A stretch of DNA of 64,000 nt, taken from Ulota crispa. Taxonomy: Eukaryota > Streptophyta > Bryopsida > Orthotrichales > Orthotrichaceae. A model generated the notes under the pieces. It saw only the letters and a program-made list of their open reading frames with translations, did not search any database and was not told the DNA's origin. Location of the stretch: positions 17,632,002 to 17,696,001 of the forward strand of contig OY987242.1 of assembly GCA_963920765.1 (NCBI GenBank), written 5' to 3'. Made by a program: the position numbers and the translations under genes. Positions 45,489-55,851 of this stretch are shown one piece after another (position 1 is the first letter of the stretch; each line of letters opens with the position of its first letter).

Positions 45489-46415
45489 CCCCTAAAGGAC
45501 CATTGTCCCTTTGGGGGACAAATGGGATTTTAGGCATGTACCTATTGTGTGATTTTTTGAAACTTTTATGGATGATGGGTAACTCAAAGATCTATGTGGG
45601 CATCTAAATTTTTCTTCATTCCAACATTTATTGAAGAAGTTATGCATGCATAACTAAAAAACATGGGAGAATCAAATATCCCAATTTAAAAAATGTGTTT
45701 TTTTAAATAAGATTTTGAAATTAGTTCTTTAGACTTTTATATATGCGAGAAGCTTTGAATCATTCAATTTTGATTAATGAGATGAAAGTTATGAGAAGTT
45801 TTAGTTTGTTCAAGTAGGTATGGGACTCCCAAACCTCCATTCCTTTTGCCCCTTGTAAAATTTGGTGCTTTACTTTTTGAGCTCTTTGTGTATTTGTTTT
45901 TTGACTCTTTTTTTTGCAAGTTGTAGCAGACTAAGATTCCTTGGTTTTCGCCATTTGGATCAAAGTAATTCAAATAATTTTACATATATCCTCCAATTTT
46001 GCCTAGTATATATGCAAATTTCATGGAGTTATGGCATTGCAAGATTTTACAAAGTATGATTCACACCTCCAATTCATTTGAAAAATCTCCCACACATACC
46101 TAACTTGGTCTTCTACTTGGAAAAAATAAACCTCAACTTTGCGTAGAGCAATTATTTTGATATAGGAGTGGTCAAAGGCTTCTGAAATTTTAGGGCAGCG
46201 CGGGAAAAAACTTTTTTTTCACTTTAGATGTCAATATCTCACTCCTCTACATCTAGAATGAGTTGGTTCTTTTCCCACAAGTACCTCCCATTGTCTAGGG
46301 CAATATTTTATGGTTGGATTTCCAAAAAACTTTTTTTCCTATCATTCTACTTATTCCCCCAAAAGTGGCACTTTTCAGTGACTTTCATAGGAAAAAGGGC
46401 TTGGGTCTTTAAGGG
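45489..46415 (+). mobile_element. TTAA-family element B3
   Basis: 927 bp, full-length homologue of B2. Left end CCCCTAAAGGACCATTG with TTAA at 45485-45488. The right end reads back as CCCTTAAAGACCC and is followed by TTAT, a decayed TTAA. Subterminal stem GTCCC-tttg-GGGGAC. A minus-strand frame contains FDPNGENQGILVCYNL. Confidence 0.85.
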
Positions 46416-48804
46416 TTATCATGTTTAAATGAGAGCGTTTGTGAGAAATTTTGGAACTATTTCATTACGTTAAAATGAAGTAAAAGACTCATCTTGACCA
46501 CAAATTTGTTTGATAGGAATTAGGAAAATGAATGTATAGTTGTGCAAATTTCTTTGGTCCATAATTTTAAAGTGCATTAATCCATACATTACTAAAAACA
46601 ATTTCATGTGGATTTTTCCATGCCCAATATGAAACATCAAAGAATTGCATGTTTACTTTTCAAGTGGCAAAAACACACATATGTACTTGTTTCTAGGTGC
46701 AAGTTGATCAAATTTGGCAAAATATTCATAATTGATTTTGTGGAAGCATAACAAAATATAAAGTTAGATGAAGATATTTGGGTTCTAATCACTTGTATGA
46801 TGTAAAAGGACTCAACATATATCATTATAACTTAGGGGACAATTTTGAAATGACTGTCCTAACCTAAGGAGAGCATAAGAAAAATGCCTTGTCATGTGCA
46901 CATTCAAATTCCCCTTGAATATAGACGATCCAAAGAAATCCAAACTCAAATAGTGCAATTGGGCAAGGGTCCTTTTCAAAAGTCCAAGATGCTCCAATTG
47001 GGTTGCCCTAACCATGCCATTGTTAGCAACAAAACAATTGTACTTTTGTCTTGTAACTCTTTAGAAGCTAGATCAATACATTGAGTTGAAATCTTTTGAC
47101 AATACTTAGCTCTAAAATGAATGATCAGGTAAGAAAGTTCTTTATTGCATATTGCACTAAAGTACTACATGTATCATTTTCAAATAAATATTTGTGACAT
47201 CTTGATAAGCAAAAACAAGACCTTAAATGTATATGCTAGACTTGATTAAATCTTAATTAAATATACAACTTCGAATATTTTGTGCAAAACATAGGGAGAT
47301 TACACTAAAACAAAAGGCAAAGATCTCTTGATGTTTTGCACTCATATCCCAATGCTAAGAACATATCTCTATTTATTCACGAAACATTTCTCCTGCAATA
47401 GTTGATTGTTATTTATCTTTGAACTTTACATAGTTTAGATTTAGTTAAAGGTGGGCATTTGAGAAGATATTTTGTGATTTACTTAGGATTAAGTGAAACA
47501 ATATAGTGAAGTACTCTACAAGCATGTAGGGTATCATAGTGCAATGCTAAAGATAAAAACAAGTGGCAAATATGGTTGGAAAGCTTGTACAAGCTTCCAT
47601 TTCCAATTCAAAGAATGTAAGAATCAAAGTTTTAACACAAGTTAAGACTTTTCAAGTAGCCACACAAGAGTGGATAAGCAGATAAAGCATCATCCCTAAC
47701 AGCACTTGGATAGCAAGCAAAAGCAAGCCAATTTTTTTTTTTGGTGCATCTGCCCAAAGTGTCCAATTGAACTCATGTTTGTCCAATGTAGTCAACTCAT
47801 ATTTGATTATAGAAAAGATTAAAAAAGCATACTTTGAACATGTTGGTGACATTGATTGTTTCCAATATGAAACCAAAACATGGATTTAAAACCATATGAC
47901 GTAATAAAAATGAAAAATAGTAATTTTGTTCTATCTTTTCTACTATAGGTCAACAACCTTAAAAGAAATTCCTAAAATGCAAGTCCCAAATCTTATTGTC
48001 GTATCCAATAGTGCTTGGATATGATGAAGGTATCCGGACAGCATATTCCTTTCATGTAAGGAAAACGTTCATTGTAACTAAACAAGCTTTTGTAGCTTCC
48101 CAACCACCAAGGTCAATCATCTACTTCATCTTAGCCAAGCGTATTTCCTTATAAAGGTTCATCTTAGGCACTACTGTAATCAGTTTTGTACGTCCCAAAT
48201 CTTGCTCGATGTGACAATCATGCCCTGGCCTGACTAGTTGGCCATGTCCCGATTTCAATGAATCTCTTTTAATAAACTTGAACAATTAATGTGTAAAACC
48301 TGGACAAGTTTGCAAAAGCAAAGTATGAGCGTTAAACAAGAACTTGTGCTGCCAACCGTGTGCAATGATTCATGGCGGAAAATGCAAGAACCACAATTCT
48401 ACCCCCACTAACTACCCCAAATATTTAATCCCTTCAAACGGAGAAACGGAGAAACAGAGAAACATTCAAGCTGCTACCGGTATTTTGTCACAAACATACC
48501 AATTCCATCAACGAGAACCTCAGGCTTTTTGTCATCCTTAAATAAAAACCCCCACAATTTGCAAGAAGAAGTTTATGTGATTGCAAGGTCTGTAACAAAA
48601 CTTGGACGTAAAAGGATCGATTTGGGGCCTAGGGGTCACTCCAAGCATACATCAAATGGATCAATGCAATCAATCCTCAAAGCTTTTATTGTAAGAAAAG
48701 ACGCCAGAGTAGAATTAGCGAAGGACCAGATAAGAAGTTTAGCAGCTCTGGAACTTCCGTATACAATTTTTCTAGGATGTTACCCTGCTAACGGATCCAT
48801 AGTC
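46416..48804. other. Gene-poor AT-rich spacer
   Basis: 2.4 kb in which I recognise no gene or paired repeat. Confidence 0.45.
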
Positions 48805-49015
48805 CCACACTAATTTCTTGATATTTTACACTATTTAAATACTTGCTGCTACTTAAGTAATTTTCAGCAATAATTATTGCAATAAGTAATTTTTAAAAGC
48901 CTTACAAATAACAACACAATTGCAAAAAGATAAATTAGCTATGTCCATGTGGTAAACCATGTGAAATCTTAATATCTAAAAAGTTACATGCACCCTCAAG
49001 TGGTCAAGTCATGAG
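48805..49015. repeat. Dispersed repeat, copy R2
   Basis: Homologous to R1 at 8850-9070 in the same orientation, ending near TCAAGTGGTCAAG. It lies just downstream of the P450 gene. Confidence 0.65.
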
Positions 49016-49139
49016 TCCCATGGTAACACAACCTAACTGCACTATTTAGTGTACCTAATTAGGTTGCCTGTATTCATACACACGGTCATAACGACTGACA
49101 CCTGTCAGGTAACAACAGTTGTAATTAATCTCGAGAAGA

Positions 49140-51148
49140 TCAAAAGAGCTGCGCAGCCAGGCGAGGCTTGGCGATGACAGCCAGCGGAACCTTGCGAGGC
49201 GTGGTGCCGCCGAACAACTCCGACATGTCTAGATTTTTGCAGTCCTTCCCATCCGGCAGCCCCATCTCGAACGCCTGCACCAGCCGCGCGACGCCCATGT
49301 GCACGAACAGAATGCCCAGCTGCATGCCCGGGCACTGCCGACGCCCGGATCCGAACGGAATCAGGCCGAAGTGGTTGCCGCGGACATCGACATCAGGGCG
49401 CTTCAGAAATCGCACCGGATCGAAGTCGAGAGGGCGGTCCCACACGCTGGGGTCTCGATGGATGGCGTAGAAGTTGATTAACAGCTGAGTGCCCGCGGGG
49501 AATTTGTACCCCCAGACTGACGTGGCCTCCGTGGACTCGTGAGGGATATTTAAGGGCGTCGTCGGGTGCAGCCTGAACGTCTCCTTCACCACGGCGTGGA
49601 GATACGGCAAATTCGGGACGTCCTGCTCGGTGACGACTCTGTCGGTGCCGACGACGGCGTCCAGCTCGGCCTGGAGCGTAATCAAGGCTGTTGGATGACG
49701 CAGAAGCTCAGCGATGGCCCACTCCACCGTGATGGAGGAGTTGTCGGTGCCTGCCAGCAAGAGGTCCTGCAGGACAGCCCTGATGGCGTCGTCGTCGAGA
49801 CGGCCGTCGCCGCTCTCTGATGACTGCGCCAGCAGCACATCCACCAGATCTTCCTTTCGCGATGCATCGTCTGTGGCGGCGCCGTTCTTCTTCACGTCCA
49901 AAAACTCCTGCAGGTACGCGTCGGCGACGGCTTTCACCTTCTTGATGTAGCGCACGTGTCCGGAGGCGTCCGTGACCCACTTCAACCACGGAATGTAGTC
50001 TCCGACTGTCGGCGTGTTCGAGACCGAGAATAACGTGAATACCAGGTCCTTGTATTTCGCTGCCTCTGTCGCTCCGGCTTCGTCGTTCACAAAAAACCTG
50101 CAAAGTAAGCCACCGAGGGTGAGCCACTCCAGTTCATAAAGGTCTTGAGGAAACTTAGAGATCATCTCTTGCCACCCACTAAATGAGCCCCGCAGGTTCA
50201 ACTCAGAAAGGTTTTTTTGTTTCAAGTCTCCAGCAGTATAGTACTGGTTGATGTGTACTCATCAATGTGCAAGCAACAGCACTATACTCATCAATATGCA
50301 AGCAAGGGCCTTTTGGAATAAGCCATGCAAATTTCAGCTTTGTATCAGACCCCTTCACAACCCTTGCACGAGCTCTTTGAGTACTTGAGTACTTGAAGCC
50401 CCATGCTCGATTTCTAACTCTCACGCTTGGTTGCAAGGGAAGCCGGGTTGCAGGAGAATTTCACGCCCTTTATCATGTTCCCTTCCCCCTTGAAACGAGC
50501 CCTTGAAACCTCACAACTGCGAAAAAGAGACTGGTATTGTTAATTTCTTTACCTTTTGCCTAGAAGCATGCGAGTGATGATGTTGCTAGCAAGGTGCCCC
50601 AGCTTCACCGTCAACACAGCAGGTTTCCCTGCAACCGAATCATTATACACCGATCTCACCATCTGATCAAACTCCTCTGTTCGCCACGTACGGAACGACT
50701 CGATCCTCTTCAGCGTGAAAAGCTCCAGGGTACAGATCTTCCGCATGTGACGCCAGTGCGGACCGTAGGGCGACATGACGATATCCCGGAAGTTGTTAGT
50801 GAAGATTTTGTCGGCAATGCGCTGCGGTCGACTCGCCCAAACCTTGTCCTGCACCCTGACGAATTCCTCCGCCGCCGCTGCCGTGGACACTATCACCAAA
50901 GGAATGGAGCCCATTTTCAAGTGCATGATGGGTCCGTACTTCTTCGCCATGTGCCACAGCTTTTGGTGTGGGAGATCGCCCATCTGGTGTATGTTTCCGA
51001 TGAGGGGTAGTGGCTTCGGCCCCGGTGGTAGCTTGCTCCTCCCATGTCGCTGCTTCACCGCTACTAACAGCGCCACCACTATCGCAACAAACACAGCGAA
51101 GAGCGCCACATAAAGTGACGGTATTGCGAGCCTCTCCATCACGAACAT
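49140..51148 (-). CDS. Cytochrome P450 monooxygenase, A-type (CYP71 clan)
   Basis: Two exons, 51148-50553 and 50097-49140, joined by a GT-AG intron of 455 nt at phase 2; total 1554 nt, 517 aa, normal length. N-terminal ER anchor (residues 10-31), then the Pro-rich hinge LPPGPKPLPLIGN (40-52). The SRPQ and WRHMRKI blocks are the B/C-helix region. Oxygen-binding I-helix motif AGTDNSS (314-320), ExxR as ETFR (371-374), PERF-type region FDPVRFLKRP, and heme loop FGSGRRQCPG with the thiolate Cys454. All catalytic landmarks are present, so it should be a functional NADPH-reductase-dependent oxygenase on the ER. The DVRGNHFGLIPFGSGRR block is usual in the CYP71 clan (CYP71/75/98-like). I cannot name the CYP family or the substrate. 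An inverted-repeat element lies about 160 bp upstream of the start codon. Confidence 0.95.
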
Positions 51149-51310
51149 GACCTCACCAAGACGATCGTGACGACGAAGACGAACCTAAACGACGATGATG
51201 CAAGGCCGAAGCAATGCTCAGCTGAAAACACAAGAGTATCCACCACGACATCAATCAGTTATCAAGCCAGGTAGCAATCTTTAGTTCAAAGCAAATCAAA
51301 GCATAAAATT

Positions 51311-51645
51311 AGGGAAATTCTCATAAATACCCCTGAAGTTTGCAATATTTACATACTTAGACACCCCTGAAGTTTGCAATATTCACATAGATACCCTTGC
51401 TTTTTCAGAGATTAAGCAAATACCCTTGGACCCATAATTTTCAGGGGTTTGTTTTGTTGTGCATGCCACTTCCCTTCTGCCTTCGTGTGCACGTTCTTTC
51501 ATTTTTGTTTCATTAGTCATGAAGTACAAGCGCAACAAATAATTGCCTAAGAATTATGGTCCAAGGGTATTTGTGTAGTTTCTGAAAAAGCAGGGGTATC
51601 TATGTAAATACTGCAAACTTCAGGGGTATCCATGAAATTATCCCT
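51311..51645. repeat. MITE with AGGGAAATT / AATTATCCCT ends
   Basis: 335 bp. The left arm AGGGAAATTCTCATAAATAC continues CCCTGAAGTTTGCA; the right arm reads back as AGGGATAATTTCATGGATAC then CCCTGAAGTTTGCA. A second pair of arms (AATACCCTTGGACC against GGTCCAAGGGTATT) lies inside. Situated upstream of the P450 start. Confidence 0.88.
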
Positions 51646-52409
51646 AAAAATTGCTAACAACATACAAGGATGCCGCCACGAATTGCATTTATAGATTAGT
51701 ACAATCTGTCCGACCGATTGTCAAGGTACCACAAACCCAAGAGGGCGGAGTTCTACTCTACAGAAAAGCGATGCTGTAAGAAAACACAATCATGAACAGC
51801 AGTCTCTTAAACCTGCCTGCGTGAGTACAAGCAGGCGAAGCATTGGCTTAAAATTACTACCACCTTGAAAAGCAGCGAATGATAACCACCAAGCATGCAA
51901 CTCTCGATTGACCTCACTAATCACAGGCTATTAAATCACAATCCTCCACGACACGACCGTCAAGCACAAACGGTACAATTCAAATCGGCCGCAAACATGA
52001 ACCACACAGAACACCATGCATCCCGAGTAGAGCAGGAAAAAAGCATACAAAAGCAAACAAAAGGTGCTGACGAGCCAACGGACCTTGCACAAGCTGAAAA
52101 GTAACAATAACGACGGCGTTGCGAAGCAGAGAAATGTGCGAGAGAGAACGACGGAGAGGCCCTTTACATACATACAGCATTGGCACGCCCACCCTCGAGG
52201 GAGTCGAGGCTCACAGCTCTGGGACTGCAGATCTGGATACCGAATATCCCGGAAAAGCGCCAGGTCAGCCTTGACCGAACCCTCCCTTGCGATTTACGCT
52301 TTCACCTAAGTTACCTTTGTTTGCTTCTCTTGCAGAGTAAAAGTACTGAATTGACAAGGACCCGCTGAATAAATTTACTTTCAGTTTACTGCACACACAT
52401 CAATGTAGA

Positions 52410-52529
52410 GTTAGGGTGGAGAGGGTGGAGATGGTGGAGAGGGTTAGGGGTTAGGGTGGGAAGGGTTACTGGTTAGAGTGGAAAGGGTTACTAGTTAGGG
52501 TGGAAAGGGTTATTGGTTAGGGTGGAAAA
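52410..52529 (+). repeat. GTTAGGGTGGAAAGG minisatellite
   Basis: About five degenerate units of 20-28 bases built on GTTAGGGTGG(A/G)A(A/G)(A/G)GG with TTAGGG words. It resembles telomere-like sequence, but the units are not the exact plant TTTAGGG repeat. Confidence 0.8.
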
Positions 52530-54261
52530 GTTCTTTTATTCTTCCGTCTTGGAAATGTCAAACCCAAAGCTTTAACCTTTTCTCAAATTTAAACTTTTAA
52601 CTTTTCCCATAACTCAAGTCTTTAGCCTTCCTCATGATCAAAGCAATCCATTCTTAGATATTTATCATTAGGAGATTGAATTAGAAAATCTTGAATTTAC
52701 ATTTGGATTTGAAAACCTTGTTTTATTCTAGAGCGGTGGAGGAGGATACCACCAAATAACATTAAAATAAGGAGCAAATTATTATTTTCACCCTTGTTTA
52801 ATTTGTAAAAGAATGTGAAATTTTCCACCCTAACCCCACATTGACATATGTGCAGTACAATTATACCTTCAACTTGAACTAGCCCTTTCTTTCTTTCTCT
52901 TTTGATTTCCTTAAAATATCTTGCTATTTAATTTTTATATTAGGTTACTATCTACTAAGAATAGCACACTATAGTAACTACTCCATTTAGGTTACCTTAC
53001 ACTAATTTCTGAACATTTTACATTATAAAAAAACTTGTTGATATTACAATGCCGTACCTTCCTAGCAGCTTTGCAACATAATCATTTTTCAAAATATTTT
53101 CCTAGTTTTTTTTTGTAATTACACACACCCACTGTTGAAAATTTGTAAACCAATTTTAAAAATGTGCTAAAATATTCAGAAATCAACACAATTTTTTTAA
53201 AATAAGAGTGAAAATATTATCAAATAATTTTTGTAGTGGTATTGACATACAAACAAGTCATAACTAAATTTTGCGTTCAAAGTTGCAAAATCAAGCAACA
53301 CACATACTTTCAAATCATTTTTGTCAACTATAATTGTAAATATGTATTCTTTGCTTGATTATATTGTTTTTACTAAGACACAAATTCACATATGAAAAAG
53401 AACTCTCATACAAGAACACAAGCAAAATCTTGGTTTACAAATTTAAGAAGCATTTAGGCAACATGAGAAATATCTCAGTTGTCATTTTCTTAATGAATGA
53501 CATCTTATTAATGTATATTAAAATGAAGGTCATCTCAAGTTAATAATTTTACTAATAAACTACAATAAATAATAACCATGATCATAGTATTTGATTTGGA
53601 ACCTTGGGTGAATGCCTAATCACATTTTTTTTTTCTTGAAAATGAATAATTTTTTTAATATTACTATTCTAGGTGCCTAACTCCAAATTTGCACTCTAAT
53701 TAATTTTTTGGCACTCATGTGCCAAAATTGCTAGTAAGGTGTAGTAATTTATATCAATAATTACTACAATAAACAAATTTTGAAGAGCCCCACTAAGTAT
53801 ATATGCAATCATGAAGCAATGATGATCCTCAGAAATTTTTCTTTAAATTTCATGTCCTTAAAACATGACATGTTTATGATTGATTTTGGATGCACCAAAA
53901 TGAACACTTAAAAAAAACATAGTTTACTTATTGTTTAAATAAATGCAATGAGAATTCAAAAGCATTTTCCAAAAACCAACCAAGCCTATCTAAAATCTAG
54001 GATAGTGTAATGAAATGGACTATGTTTAAGTGTTTAGAATACACTTATACTTGGTGTTGTCTTTAACATTAAAGTGGAGTTAAATACGAGGCTAAGAAGG
54101 ATTCCAAAAATGCATTACAATAAACCTTTTTGCTAGATTAACCTTGCAAATAAACCTTTCTTGAACATTTTTAGATGAACATTTGTTACCTTACAACAAA
54201 GGGTCTGGTAGACTGTGTAACAAAACCCCTACGAGAGCCTACAGTGAAAAAACATAATGTA
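52530..54261. other. AT-rich spacer with diverged dispersed repeat
   Basis: 52990-53045 and 53745-53800 resemble two separated parts of the R1/R2 repeat (CACTAATTTCT and TATCAATAATTACTACAATAA). No gene recognised. Confidence 0.5.
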
Positions 54262-54512
54262 CACTATATTTGTTATAATGAGAATGGGGACCTCTCAAAA
54301 TAAACATTAAAATGAGAGTATGCAACTCAAATTGAGCTGAATTGACAAAAAACATTTCAAATTCAAGTCAAATCTAAAAGGTTTTATGCCAATTTAGCTC
54401 AATTGACCTAAAACTTTTTGTCAAATTGTCCTAAAACTTTTAATTTCAAGTTGCATTTCTTTTAAATTACTCTCATTTCATTGAAAAACTCTCATTATAA
54501 CAAATATGGTGT
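54262..54512. repeat. MITE related to the AACACCATATT family, copy M5
   Basis: 251 bp. Left end ACACTATATTTGTTATAATG, right end reading back as ACACCATATTTGTTATAATG, both followed by AGA. The outermost bases match the M1-M4 family, the subterminal part differs (TATAATGAGA instead of AAATTGGGAAAA). Interior also partly self-complementary. Confidence 0.8.
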
Positions 54513-55101
54513 TAATACTGTAGGTGGAGAGTAGATTTGGTTGCTCACTACTGAATTGATTATTTTTTCAAGAAAAATCAATTTGACATTAGATTTTGTA
54601 ATTAGACTAGATTAGGAATTGTCAAAAAAAGTTGTTATTATTTAGCATTCAACCAAAAAAATTAGTAGAATTAAGCCTTTTTCTAAGCATCTTCCACTTT
54701 CTAAAATTATACCTTGGTAAAAAGATTGCAAAAGATTGAGCCCTCTTGGAATCAACCTTGACCTTTTGTTGTTAGTTAAGTTTTATGACTTTTTTAATAT
54801 TTGACATTTCAATTTTCCGATTTGTTTGACATTAAACATTTTTGAAAAACAATTTATAGAATAATTAGACAAAAGTTTGGGAAATTATTTTATACCGAAT
54901 CTGCTAACAACCTACAGTATTCATGTGACTAGAAATCGTTAAATTTCAAACATTTCACACAAGAATATAACTCCTAAACGGGGGCAGGTTTTTACTGTAA
55001 TCCTTCAACGTAAATTAATCTGAGCATTTGCACCCGGGCCCACACACAGGCTATGCGGAATAACAAGCCATAACTGCTCAGAGGCTGAGGAAAACCAGAA
55101 G
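54513..55101. other. Spacer without recognised gene
   Basis: AT-rich until about 55000, where GC content rises toward the SNF2-RING gene. Confidence 0.45.
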
Positions 55102-55120
55102 ATGAGAACTAGGATGAGAA

Positions 55121-55440
55121 TTGAGAACGAGGATGAGGACGAGGATGAGGACGAGGATGAGGACGAGGATGAGAACCAGGATGAGAACCAGGATGAGAAC
55201 CAGGATGAGAACCAGGATGAGAACCAGGATGAGAACCAGGATGAGAACCAGGATGAGAACCAGGATGAGAACCAGGATGAGAACCAGGATGAGAACCAGG
55301 ATGAGAAAATGGAAGAGAGCAAGGATGAGAACGTGGATGAGAACGAGGATGACACCGTGGATGAGAACGAGGATGACACTGTGGATGAGATTGAGGATGA
55401 GAAGATGGATGAGAACGATGATGACACTGTGGATGAGAAA
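55121..55440 (+). repeat. 12-bp GATGAGAACCAG minisatellite (encodes Asp-Glu-Asn-Gln)
   Basis: Eleven exact 12-base units GATGAGAACCAG at 55168-55299, preceded by GATGAGGACGAG units and followed by diverged 24-base units (GATGAGAACGAGGATGACAC type) to 55440. All phases stay open because the unit is a multiple of three. The plus frame at 55102-55491 would encode an acidic EDED/DENQ protein of up to about 129 residues, ending 360 bp before the SNF2-RING start codon. Whether any of it is translated is unknown. Confidence 0.93.
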
Positions 55441-55851
55441 CCTGTGATGATGGCAAGGCAAGGTCGACAGCGTGCCACACTACGCTGTTGATTGTGACGC
55501 TTTGGAGTTGCCGCGATGGCGACGCTCCGGAGTTGATGTCTCCGCTGATTGCCCCCCGCTGATTACTGCTAACCGTTCGGTTACTCCACAATACAAAAAC
55601 GCTATGGCGATCTGCTGGACCCGCGCCTCTGCTCACGCCGATAATTCCAGCATACCAGCTACAGGGGGCGGTCAAAATTGAACCGAATCTGGAACGACGA
55701 GGGTTTGGTCGATCGACTGTGGAGTCGGCAGCAGAATTCAACTTGTTGGATTACTCCAAAGCAGAGGTGTTGTTGGCGTGGAGATGACGACGACGCTGGT
55801 GAGCAGCGGGGTTAGACTTGTGGTATTCCTCCGAAAACTGTAGCGACGACG
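55441..55851 (+). promoter_or_regulatory. Upstream region of the SNF2-RING gene
   Basis: GC-richer sequence between the acidic minisatellite and the start codon at 55852. Expected to hold the promoter and 5' leader by position; no specific site was recognised. Confidence 0.35.

Noticed and set aside
55078..55741. Minus-strand frames through the 12-bp repeat (Leu/Val/Ile-, Ser/Phe- and Pro/His-rich)
   Set aside because: Any frame through a 12-base repeat without stops stays open; none shows a domain or start context.
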